Shown here: piece by piece, positions 46,592 through 55,919 of the stretch
Layout of the letters: every line of letters starts with the position of its first letter
How positions within the stretch are numbered: position 1 is the first letter of the stretch
From: Mastigias papua
Lineage: Eukaryota > Cnidaria > Scyphozoa > Rhizostomeae > Mastigiidae
Direction of reading: 5' to 3'
DNA length: 64,000 nt
Assembly (NCBI GenBank): GCA_964019165.1
Contig: OZ025268.1
Coordinates: forward strand, 12,048,359-12,112,358
The notes under the pieces: model-generated
What the model was told of the DNA's origin: nothing
The model's input: only the letters and a program-made list of their open reading frames with translations
Database searches by the model: none
Position numbers and translations under genes: made by a program

Positions 46592-46780
46592 CCAAAAGAA
46601 TGTTCCCGCTTTTTCGTGCTATAGTGATTTTCAATTGTCTTTGTTAATCTAGTCTCTTGCAAATGTGATGAATATTCCTGAGAAATGGTATAATTTGTAT
46701 TTTGAATGGAAAACCCTAATGCAAAACGTTGCGGAGCAGCTTGTAGTTAATGGTCTCCAAGAACACAAATTTAACTTCAC

Positions 46781-46860
46781 CTTTGAAGATCTTTATCTTG
46801 AATGTCAATACTCTCTTTGTCCATTTTCTCCAATAAACGAAGGGCGCAAGTGTCATGATG
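46781..46860 (-). CDS. Ankyrin gene exon
   Basis: An 80 bp exon, phase 0 in and phase 2 out, between CTTTGTAG and the donor GTGAAG. It encodes HHDTCALRLLEKMDKESIDI and QDKDLQ. It lies only about 140 bases right of the first PLE dimer. Confidence 0.8.
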
Positions 46861-46989
46861 CTACAAAGATAGTACTATAAATTAAATCATTCTAATATTA
46901 CCACTGTTCTCAGGCCTTAAGGGTATGCTATCCATAAATAGTATACCTTCGCCTGAAACGAGAAAAGTGGCGTCATAAAAAAAGCTGGT

Positions 46990-47770
46990 TGGAAAAGGAA
47001 GCACTGAATTTCAGGTAAATTTGAGAATACCATAAATCTTCGAACAGACCCCCCCTTGAAAAGCTCTCCACTCGGATAAGCCCCAATGCTAGAGCTTCAG
47101 ATTGCTAGCAAGTCCCTTCAATTAAACCCCATCAGACAGTGACGGAGATTACGTAATAGACTGATGGCTCTCCTATATTATGAAATAAAGAACTTTGACA
47201 GTAAGGTTTCTTACATGGCATGCATCACACAATTTTATATGTATCTCCCCCTCGAATATGCCCTAACTTCCAATAAGCCCCAGTCTATCTTATCAAAATC
47301 AAATAAGCTCCCAGGGGGTCGATTCGATGAAATATGGCATGGAAGAGTATAAAAATTATACGTTCAATAGAGTAATAAACCACTGTGGTATACATAATGG
47401 AATGCATAGAGACCATACATAAACCTTTCACAAATCTACCAAAACCAGAAAAACAGATGTCAGATCACAAAAAATTGCGTTGATCGTGGGACAGTCTTCT
47501 ACAAAGATGAAGAGCCAAGTAAAGAAGTCTTAAAAATACTTAAACTTCTAAATGTAAATGAATGTCTCTCTATACGTAGGAATGTTTGCAATATTTTAAA
47601 ATCAATAGACTTTTCAAGCTGAAGAACTGAAGACTTGAAAAACTGAAGCAATGAAAGCTGAACCTTTAAATTGAACAAATGAACTTTCTCTTTTCACAGT
47701 TGGGCTGTATGATTCTTGTTCTCAAATTCACAATAGACGAAACAAAAGAAAACTATAATCAAATATTCAA
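46990..47770. repeat. AATAAGCCCC dispersed repeat in ankyrin-gene intron
   Basis: Units TAAGCCCCAATG, AATAAGCCCCAGTC and similar at 47040-47340 match the repeat type at 9.96-10.37 kb. The remainder up to the exon at 47774 shows nothing recognisable. Confidence 0.45.
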
Positions 47771-47773
47771 TAC

Positions 47774-47853
47774 CTTTTTGCAAGCAAGATGCAATGCTGT
47801 CTGATTATTTTTATCCTTCAGTCCAGGTTCAGCACCCGTAGAAAGCAACAGAA
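47774..47853 (-). CDS. Ankyrin gene exon
   Basis: An 80 bp exon, phase 1 in and phase 0 out, between ATCGACAG and the donor GTATTG. It encodes LLLSTGAEPGLKDKNNQ then TALHLACKK. It joins in phase to 63099 and completes the repeat begun there. Confidence 0.85.
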
Positions 47854-47899
47854 CTGTCGATAGAAGGTATTGAATGTAAATCACATTCTGTTCTTACAT

Positions 47900-49810
47900 G
47901 GCATGCATCACACATAGCATGTGAAACGCATATAGCAAATGAGCCAGGGAAGTTGTATAACATCGAAGGATACCATTTTATCTATCGTAACCGACAAAAA
48001 GGAAAATGGGGTGGCGTGGTTTTTTATTTAAATGGCAGATTGGACTGGCAGAGACGAGAAGACCTCGAATCTCAGGATCTAGAGTGTATATTTGTCCAAG
48101 TATTCTTAAAGCAATCAAAAATTATATTTTTTTGTGTCATGTACAGACCCCTTGATAGTTCCTCGTATCTTCCTAAAAAATTTTAAAATTTTGCTACTTG
48201 AACAACTGGCCCGAACTACAATTTCGAATAGTGAAGTATTCATTATGGGAGACTTCAATATTGATTTCCTCGAGCCAAACAACCATCGTGATATCAAAAC
48301 ACTACTGTCCCAATGGGGTTTCTACCAAACAATCAAGCAAGCAACTCGCACGAGTGACACAACCTCCACCCTAATCGATCTATTATTCACAAACAGACCG
48401 AACAATATATCAAGAACTCTCGTCATTCCTACCACATTCAGTGATCATGATTTGATTTGCTGGGTTAAAAAGCTAAGTCGGGAAAAATATGCACCAAAGG
48501 AAATTAAATGTACAGATAACAAAAATTATAGTAAAGAACTGTTCTGTGGCAAGCTCAAGAACGCTGACTGGCAAAATGTCCTTACAGCCACCAACGTAAA
48601 TGTTTCTTGGAAGAGTATGAGGGAAATCATAAGATCTTGTTTAGATAGCATTGCCCGATCATCACCAAACGAATTAGTGGAAAACCATGTCCATAGATGA
48701 CACCCGACTTAAAGCAGCAAATGGAGGAACGAGATAGGACGACGACGACGAGCGCAGATAAAGAAAGTCAAAGCTACACGTACACAAAGTCGAATATAAC
48801 CAAAGAAGGAATACTGTAAACAACCTTGTCAACAAAGTGAAAAAAGAATATTTCAAGAACTTGTTATGAAGCTCTGCACAGAACCCAGAAAGTTTTTGGA
48901 GTAGTCTAAAGAAGATCTACCCCAGCAAGCAAAAAGATACACCAAAACGATTTACCATACATCCAACAGCTACTACTTACACGAAGATCATTGCAAATGT
49001 GCTCTATTCGTTTTTTAGCAACACAATTAATAATTTCAAAACGAAAGCTTTTGTTCTTACAGACTTTGTTTGGAGAGGACAGACATTCAAGCCCCTTCAT
49101 ACTTGCAAAAACCTCACTTTCAAGCAAGTAACAGGAAAGATATTACACAGTGAACTGCGAAAACTCAAACGTAAAAAGTCGGCAGGTATTGATGGTATTC
49201 CACCGTCAGTGCTGAAAGATGCAGCCAACGTGTTAGCAAAACCGCCTACTAAGATCACAAGTCTGTCATTCGAGACAGGAGATTTTCCTGTTCCCCAATT
49301 CACAAATCAAATGCAAGAGATTATATCGAGAACTATCGTCCAATATCCGTTATTCGATCAATCTCTAAAATAATTGAAAGAGTAATTCACAGTCAACTAT
49401 CAGAGTACATGGAAAGCAACAACCTAATAAATGACTGCCAATTTGGTTTTTGCAAACATCGATCAACGGAACTTGCAGCAGCCTTATTCACTGACAAAAT
49501 CAAAAAGAAAATGAAAGAGGGGAAGCTGGTAGATCTATCTTCCTTGAACTAACAAAGGCATTTGATGTATTAAGCCAAGCAAAATTGATATCAAAAATGC
49601 AATCCTATGGAATCTTAAACAAAGAGTTAGAATGGCTCGAAGATTATCTATCTGACAGGACTCAATACGTACAAAGGGGCATGTCACTCTCAAATGTAGG
49701 AAAGGTCCATTCAGGAGTACCTCAGGGGACTATTATTCGCCCCTTCTGTTCACCCTATTCTACAATGACCTTTCATCTTGTCTAAAGCAATCTAAAGATT
49801 AATTTAATTT
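47900..49810 (+). mobile_element. CR1/L2-like LINE with endonuclease and partial RT
   Basis: Plus strand. The endonuclease begins KLYNIEGYHFIYRNRQKGKW, GGVVFYLN, then a frameshift, then MGDFNIDFLEPNN (GDFN motif), DTTSTLIDLLFTN and FSDHDLICW (catalytic SDH). The linker runs 48450-48990. RT segments are KRKKSAGIDGIPPSVLKD, then a frameshifted NYRPISVI, the F.KHRSTELAA region, motif A as LELTKAFDVL (catalytic Asp replaced by Glu), and VHSGVPQGT. The element breaks off at FYNDLSSCL, before the YADD motif, so it is 3'-truncated and inactive. It starts within about 50 bases of the ankyrin exon at 47853. Confidence 0.8.
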
Positions 49811-50155
49811 TGCCACTTACTTATAGTCTTAACTTTTGCCTTTAAACTTAGTCTTAGCGTATATAAAAGCTCCACGGGTAGCACGTTGACAACAGAAGAT
49901 ATATATTTCTGAAGTACCACATCTGTATAAACATTTGCATTCATTTATTGTTTATTATTCATTTTAAAGCGAAAATAGCAAAACACACAACCAAATTGCA
50001 TACAGACTAGAGTTTCTCATGCTATCAACAAATACATGGTTAACGTTCAACCCTTCCCAACATGCGCAGCTCCAAAAGATTAATTACCTTCAGTCCTTTT
50101 CAAAATCAATAAAGTTATGATAAAAGCAATTTTGGTGCTCTATGTATTTTTTATT
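49810..50155. other. Intronic sequence, nothing recognised
   Basis: AT-rich spacer between LINE fragments. Confidence 0.3.
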
Positions 50156-50159
50156 TATG

Positions 50160-50880
50160 ATTCTTACATTGCCAATTTGTTCCACAGTCCCACGTCCTTC
50201 AAAGAAATCCTGCTTGTGCATCTATACATTCTTGGGCTGTAGGTTTCATCCTGCACAGTAGAATATTCAGTAATACTTTGCTTGAAAGATTGATAGACCA
50301 ATTATTCTGTAATTTTTACATTTCTCGATGTCTCCTCTCTTTGGTGCAGGCATCACTATTGATTCGTTCCATCGGTCAGGCCATTCCCCAGATTCAAGTA
50401 TCAGGATACAAATTTTATGCAGGATGTCTACAATGGATGCAATGCCTGCTTTAAGACGTTCTGTAGTGATTTTATCTTGAATTAAATTATTATTACACCT
50501 TTAGTTTTCTCTTACATTCCACGTCCCAGCAGTGAATTTGTCCTTTGATAGTTAAAGCTTATATTTTTGATCATTAGTAGAACACTTCACACTTCCATCC
50601 TGATGACCTTCAATGAACAGCGCAGTCGTTGTTGAAACGAGACTCGACTGATCCGGCATGCGAATGTTATTGAGTTGTGTCATCGCAAGTGTTTTAAAAG
50701 GCAAGAGGTACCACGTGGTGCCCATCTTCTCTCCAAGTATGAATGGTCGTTGGCTCATATAGTATCTCATTCGTCCTTTCACAGGGTTTGCTTTTAGTCA
50801 TGCAGGGCGTCCACACACCCTCCTCACCAGGTACGGCCTGATGGGGGCCAATTCAGTTGCCGACAGCCCGATATGAGGAC
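50160..50880 (-). mobile_element. RTE/Craft-like LINE, internally deleted
   Basis: The minus strand begins (50880) with a GC-rich 5' leader. It then encodes a MSQRPFILGEKMGTTWYLLP segment and TQLNNIRMPDQSSLVSTTTA, a known N-terminal signature of some RTE-like LINEs, then KFTAGTWNVRE at the start of the endonuclease. It jumps straight to an RT segment (ITTERLKAGIASIVDILHKI, then a GEWPDRWNES segment) and a GRGTVEQIGNVRI segment near 50170. The endonuclease core and the RT palm are missing. Confidence 0.6.
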
Positions 50881-50929
50881 AGGTGGTACCGGGCTACATG
50901 CTACTAGTAACAGAAGCAAATTTTGTAAT

Positions 50930-52590
50930 TAGACATTCAAAAGGCATTCTCAACAATCAATCAGAAGCCTGCATAGTGACGTCAGTTTGTCAACATTTTG
51001 CCTGCCACCCCCTCTTTGCAATGGGGAAAACATACCCCTACACAAAAGGCCGTCATCGATACATACTTGCTTGAACCTCTTCCAGTTTTTAGCACTAAAT
51101 TCCACTTTAATAATATTCAAGATCAGCATATAAGGGATGCCATGGGTAAGATTAAAACCTCAAAAGGTTTTGGAAATGATAATATATCTAGTTATTTTCT
51201 AAATCTTGCTTTACCAATCATTAGTAAGTCACTTACATGTCTATTCAACAGGTCTATCAGCCAGTGCAAATTTCCTGCTTCGTGGAAAATTGCGCGAGTA
51301 ACACCAACATTTAAAGATGGGACAAGAGTGCTAAAGAAAACTATCGACCAATTTCAGTCCTACCTATCATTTCAAGGCTTTTTGAGAAAATAATATACAA
51401 CCAACTGTACAAGTACCTAAATAGCTATGGTATAGCGGGATGGATCTCGGTAAATATGTAGGAACTGTATTTGTTGACCTGAAAAAGGCATTTGATACTG
51501 TCGATCATGATATTCTTTTGCAGAAACTTAACCATTATGGGGTTCAAGAGCTTGACTTAAAATGGTTCGAATCTTATCTGTCAAGTCGTAAACTAGAATT
51601 GATGGTGTAGACTCTAGCATCCAAAAGATAAATATTGGAGTTCCCCAAGGCTCGTGCCTTGGCCCTTTGCTATTCCTGGTCTACATAAATGATCTGCCTT
51701 ATTCAGTCAAAAATGCAAAGGTCTCCATCTATGCTGATGACACCAGCTTAGCGCTTCAATCTGAAAACATATCTCAGCTGACCGCAGCACTCAATGATGA
51801 CCTTAGGAATTTACATCTTTGGCTCAAGGGAAATAAATTATCTCTTAATGTAGCCAAAACCCAATCGTTGCTCATTTCCACTAAACATAGGCAAGCTGTT
51901 ATGAAGGAAGAGGCAGTGACACTAGCTCTTGATATCTGCAACGCACCAGTAGAGGTTGCTGAAAACATCAAGTATTTAGGGGTATACATTGATAAATCCT
52001 TAGATTGGAAGAAGCACATCCAAGAAATTTCAAAAAAGGTTCGCGGTCCTTGGGAGTAATTAAGTATTGCAAGCGATTTTTACCATTCGACACATTGAAG
52101 TGTCTCTATAATAGCATTGTGGATCCACATTTCCGATATTGTTGCCCAGTCTGGGGCGTAGCTGGGGCATCCGAAATAAATCATCTACAAAAGTTACAAA
52201 ATCGTGCTGCTAGAATAATCACTAGTAGCAGGTATGATGCTCCCAGTAAGATGCTCATTAAACAATTAGGATGGAGAACAATTGAAGAAATGATTCAATA
52301 TGAATCACGAGTTATGGTTTATAAATCAGTTAATGGGCTGGCTCCACAATACCTCCAAGGTATATTTACTCGAAATTCGGAAAACCTTCATACGAGCTTC
52401 GTAGCACTGCCACTGATCTTCATATCCCAAAACGAAATACGGCCAATGGTCAAAAAGGGTTCTCGTTGAGGGGAGCAAAATTGTGGAACTGCCTGTCAAC
52501 TGAGATAAAGTCGGCACCATCGATAATAAACTTTAAAAACTTGAGCCACAGTTGCCTTGATGAAGATTGTATAGTTTGACTGAAGGGCTG
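50930..52590 (+). mobile_element. CR1-like LINE RT with intact YADD
   Basis: Plus strand. MGKIKTSKGFGNDNISSYFL and CKFPASWKIARVTPTFKDGT form the RT N-terminus, then a frameshift and a deletion. Motif A is VFVDLKKAFDTVDHDI (51470, other frame), motif B IGVPQGSCLGPLLF, motif C SIYADDTSLAL with both catalytic Asp (51667-52059). The thumb continues to NKLSLNVAKTQ and KYLGVYIDKSLDW, then a C-terminal domain (52005-52469) with CPVWGVAGASEINHLQKLQN. The 3' UTR runs to about 52790 with an ATAATAATAATAAT tail. No endonuclease is seen. Several frameshifts. Confidence 0.8.
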
Positions 52591-52799
52591 TTTTCTATTT
52601 TCTTATGTAAGTTTTAACTTTTCCTATTTATGTATTTAATTGTTTTCTTAATTTATTGTTAGAGCGAAATTGTAATTAGGTTTTTAGGATTTTTTAATGG
52701 TATTTTTGTATTTAAACGGAGGGCCCCTTGAAAACCAGCTACGGCTGAAGGGATACCCTCCATAAATATTTTCAATAATAATAATAATTACAATAAGTT

Positions 52800-53622
52800 T
52801 TAGCAGCATTTTTCTAAGGAAATAAGTTATGAATTCCTCGCGGAATTTTTGTACAGCAACATTCAAAATTTCATCCTCCTTAAATTGTATGTCAAATAGG
52901 TCTAGGTATCGAGGGAAAGTGGCTCCCAACCCCAAAAGAACTGTTCATAATTTACCATGAATACCGCAAAATTCCTCAAAGGGGTCAATAGCCTCTTTTA
53001 TTCCTTATATATCTCATAAGAATTTAAAAACTACAACTTACTTCGGTTACACTATAACCAGGTACAGCAAGAAAGGACACCGAGTATTCTGACTCAAACA
53101 AAATATGTTGCTTACAATCCAAGGTATGTACAAAAAGATAAGTAAAGATCATGTCAAATTAGACGTCGAGTTTTTGTACAGGAAACAGACAAGGTAAACA
53201 TTGGACACTTATTAAGTGCAGTAAATAATTCTAAATCTATAGAATGAATACATACACATGACCAAAAATTCCTAACAGCTAATGTGAGACGAACTTTCTA
53301 AAACTATTAGTCCAATAAAGAAACGAAAGGAAGTAATAAAATAGGTGGTACGCTCCTTGTAGTTTAATAGTAGCTTAATAACATCACTGTTCAGGTTTCT
53401 GATTGGCTGTTGAAGATCATGTTTGAATGGCTATTACAAAATTTGTAAGGCATATTTACAATGTAGCTACCAGGAGCAATGCATAGGTTGACCTGACCTG
53501 AGCTCTAGGTTACGCATGCGCATGTGACAAAAGTGTGCATTTGTTCTCTGAAACAAAGAACTGTAATCCCACAAGCAAGGAAGTTATGTAATCGTTATGT
53601 TCAATTAGGACCCGTCATCCGT
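52800..53622. other. Upstream flank of U2, no gene recognised
   Basis: Intronic sequence. The proximal 250 bp should contain the snRNA promoter (PSE/DSE type). No element could be named with confidence because PSE sequences differ between animal groups. Confidence 0.3.
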
Positions 53623-53808
53623 ATCGCTTCTCGGCCTTTTGGCTAAGATCAATTGTAGTATCTGTTCTTATCAGCTTAATATCTGATATGCGCCTAAGGG
53701 CGCTCAAATATTAAACTGATTTTTGGAACTTGCTCGTCGGTACGAAGCTTGCTTCACCGCGCGCACGGGATGTCCTGCCATTGCAGTACAGCCGTGGATG
53801 GCCCAGCC
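53623..53808 (+). ncRNA. U2 spliceosomal snRNA gene
   Basis: The 5' end ATCGCTTCTCGGCCTTTTGG is identical to animal U2, followed by GCTAAGATCAATTGTAGTAT, which contains the GUAGUA branch-point recognition sequence (one G-to-T difference just before it from the usual GTGTAGTA). TCTGTTCTTATCAG and AATATCTGATA give stem II, the Sm site is GATTTTTGGA, and the 3' stem-loop IV contains CCATTGCAGTACAG. Total about 186 nt against about 188 in vertebrates. All functional elements are present, so a working gene is likely. It lies in an intron of the ankyrin gene on the opposite strand. Confidence 0.93.
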
Positions 53809-53809
53809 T

Positions 53810-54029
53810 CTCAATCAACCAAATAAATTTAAGGCAACGAAGAAGTAGATAGAATCTACTGAGTGAATATCTAGTAGTCTCCCAAATCAAGCATACGGCC
53901 GCACAGTGGGGTGGAACGTGAATGGTGGATTCCCTAGTCCTTAGCTACTTGGTAGCAACCGGTCCTCTCTGTAAAAGATTACTATGGTCTTCCACTTTAC
54001 AAGATACGGGTAGAATGCTTCTGTAGAAT
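53810..54029. other. 3' flank of U2
   Basis: No second RNA gene recognised. A TCAATCAACCAAATAAATTT stretch directly follows the U2 end and would include any 3' box. Moderately GC-rich sequence follows up to the PLE target duplication. Confidence 0.3.
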
Positions 54030-54106
54030 ACTTCTCAAATTCGTGAAAAGTCTGTTGGTACTACAGAACTTCACTATAGCACGAAAAAGCGGAAACATTC
54101 TTTTGG

Positions 54107-54147
54107 CATACTGAAAGCTTTTTTCGTCCGACACTCGTCAGAGTATG
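54107..54147 (-). ncRNA. Hammerhead ribozyme-like motif (PLE dimer 2, left arm)
   Basis: Minus strand: CATACT (stem I), CTGACGA, GTGTCGGAC (stem-loop II), GAAA, AAAGCTTTC (three-pair stem III, then the cleavage C), AGTATG (stem I). It differs from dimer 1 by one base, inside loop II. Confidence 0.68.
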
Positions 54148-54270
54148 AAACGTCGGATAACGACCGAAAGGTGAACCGAAATATATAGCCAGATGCGGGT
54201 GCACGTGATATGATGAATAATGCGTCTATTTGGCCCTATGATTGGCCAATTAGCACCTATTCACCATTGT

Positions 54271-54915
54271 TTACTTGAAGAGTCCAAGTGAAAAAACGAA
54301 CTCTTTTTGTTTACACAAGACTGGGTTTTGAGTCTTGATGTAAACCGATTCCAAAACACCTAAATGAAAGGACGATCTTGCTTGCCCAATGATCCGAAAA
54401 TTATCGTCTGTATATGTTTTGGCGCATTCTGGATTTGTTAGAAGATGTTGTCCTATGGCCGAATCACTTTTCATTTTAGAATTAGAGTTTTTACATGTAC
54501 GAGGCGGCTGTTCTCTTGTTGTAGTGTTTTTCGTCCTGATGCTCGTGGGTACATGTTGTTTTATTCTATCTGCTAACCTCTGCGTAGTGCGCCCTACGTA
54601 CCGAGCTTCACATCGGCACGAAAATTCGTAAACTACACAACTTTTTTGGGTGGTAGGAACGCTATCTTTTTTAGCAGATGGTAGCATGACCCTCGTATTA
54701 TAAACCGCACGGGGCTTCACAGCATAGAAACAAGATGTAATGGCTTTATTGATTTGGTTTTCAAATTTAGATGAAACATTTCCAATCCAGGGCAATTTCA
54801 GGTAAACCGGGCACTTTTCAGGACCAAACCGTTTTTCTGATGAAATGTTGGCTAGTTTTTCCTTAATGCAAGAAGATGTCCTTGTTTCTTGCAGTAAGGA
54901 AAAACTAGCCAACAT
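54271..54915 (-). CDS. PLE GIY-YIG endonuclease fragment (left arm)
   Basis: 214 codons, outward to the left. After an artificial start in the hairpin loop it encodes a linker with FGPEKCPVYLKLPWIGNVSS and VYNTRVMLPS, then the GIY-YIG nuclease: CVVYEFSC (GIY position), ARYVGRTTQRLADRIKQH (YIG position with the conserved Arg). A C-terminal part follows with AIGQHLLTNPECAKTY and a Glu-containing VLESVYIKTQ segment. In PLEs this domain cuts the target for RT priming. The RT itself is missing, so the fragment is not autonomous. Confidence 0.85.
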   Translation of the reverse strand: MLASFSLLQETRTSSCIKEKLANISSEKRFGPEKCPVYLKLPWIGNVSSKFENQINKAITSCFYAVKPRAVYNTRVMLPSAKKDSVPTTQKSCVVYEFSCRCEARYVGRTTQRLADRIKQHVPTSIRTKNTTTREQPPRTCKNSNSKMKSDSAIGQHLLTNPECAKTYTDDNFRIIGQARSSFHLGVLESVYIKTQNPVLCKQKEFVFSLGLFK

Positions 54916-55489
54916 TTCATCAGAAAAACGGTTTGGTCCTGAAAAGTGCCCGGTTTACCTGAAATTGCCCTGGATTGGAAATGTTTCATCTAAATTTGAA
55001 AACCAAATCAATAAAGCCATTACATCTTGTTTCTATGCTGTGAAGCCCCGTGCGGTTTATAATACGAGGGTCATGCTACCATCTGCTAAAAAAGATAGCG
55101 TTCCTACCACCCAAAAAAGTTGTGTAGTTTACGAATTTTCGTGCCGATGTGAAGCTCGGTACGTAGGGCGCACTACGCAGAGGTTAGCAGATAGAATAAA
55201 ACAACATGTACCCACGAGCATCAGGACGAAAAACACTACAACAAGAGAACAGCCGCCTCGTACATGTAAAAGCTCTAATTCTAAAATGAAAAGTGATTCG
55301 GCCATAGGACAACATCTTCTAACAAATCCAGAATGCGCCAAAACATATACAGACCATAATTTTCGGATCATTGGGCAAGCAAGATCGTCCTTTCATTTAG
55401 GTGTTTTGGAATCGGTTTACATCAAGACTCAAAACCCAGTCTTGTGTAAACAAAAAGAGTTCGTTTTTTCACTTGGACTCTTCAAGTAA
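54845..55489 (+). CDS. PLE GIY-YIG endonuclease fragment (right arm)
   Basis: 214 codons, the mirror of the left-arm ORF, differing at only a few residues (for example SSNSKMK against NSNSKMK, and DHNFRI against DDNFRI). Both ORFs are open to the same stop after SLGLFK, so both halves have escaped or been corrected for decay. Confidence 0.85.
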   Translation: MLASFSLMQEDVLVSCSKEKLANISSEKRFGPEKCPVYLKLPWIGNVSSKFENQINKAITSCFYAVKPRAVYNTRVMLPSAKKDSVPTTQKSCVVYEFSCRCEARYVGRTTQRLADRIKQHVPTSIRTKNTTTREQPPRTCKSSNSKMKSDSAIGQHLLTNPECAKTYTDHNFRIIGQARSSFHLGVLESVYIKTQNPVLCKQKEFVFSLGLFK

Positions 55490-55612
55490 ACAATGGTGAA
55501 TAGGTGCTAATTGGCCAATCATAGGGCCAAATAGACGCATTATTCATCATATCACGTGCACCCGCATCTGGCTATATATTTCGGTTCACCTTTCGGTCGT
55601 TATCCGACGTTT

Positions 55613-55653
55613 CATACTCTGACGAGTGTCGGACGAAAAAAGCTTTCAGTATG
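55613..55653 (+). ncRNA. Hammerhead ribozyme-like motif (PLE dimer 2, right arm)
   Basis: Mirror copy of 54107-54147. Stem I pairs 55613-55618 with 55648-55653, the core is CTGACGA at 55619-55625 and GAAA at 55635-55638, and cleavage is predicted after the C at 55647. Confidence 0.68.
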
Positions 55654-55919
55654 GCAAAAGAATGTTTCCGCTTTTTCGTGCTATAGTGAACTTCTCAAAT
55701 TGTTTAGCCATTGCATTTATTCTTCCTTTGAAACTCTATATTTCAGTAGTACTTCATGTTTAGTACTTTTGTGTGTTCTGTATAACTCTAAGCCCTGCTT
55801 TGCAGTTCGACCTAGTTAGGACATCTCCATACACAGTAGATCATTTTGCAACTGCTCCAGTATTATTCTGTTTTTAATACATTCATTCAGGTATTCACTC
55901 ATTCATTCATTCAAGTAGT

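Larger units (their letters stand above)
45677..46626. mobile_element. Penelope-like element inverted dimer 1 (short)
   Basis: A palindrome centred at 46165 with arms running from 45704 and 46626 inward and a loop of about 27 bases. The 12 bp ATTTTCAATTGT directly flanks it on both sides (45665-45676, 46627-46638). Each arm encodes, outward, the C-terminal part of the PLE ORF (AIGQHLITNPECAKTY, then RIIGQARSSFYLGVLESVYI), so the two 5'-truncated copies are joined head to head. The core of the GIY-YIG domain is already lost. The left side has 27 extra bases beyond the palindrome. Hammerhead-like motifs lie near both ends. Confidence 0.9.
54042..55689. mobile_element. Penelope-like element inverted dimer 2 (long)
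   Basis: A palindrome centred at 54880, with arms 54072-54873 and about 54885-55688 and a loop of about 12 bases. The 12 bp ACTTCTCAAATT flanks it directly (54030-54041, 55690-55701). Each arm carries the 3' part of a PLE ORF with its GIY-YIG endonuclease, reading outward, so two 5'-truncated copies are fused head to head and the RT is absent. Thirty extra bases (CGTGAAAAGTCTGTTGGTAC...) extend the left side beyond the palindrome. The arms are nearly identical, so the structure is recent or kept uniform by gene conversion. Confidence 0.93.

Noticed and set aside
53880..54029. A second small RNA gene directly after U2
   Set aside because: GC content is raised, but no U1, U4, U5, U6, 5S or tRNA signature could be matched.
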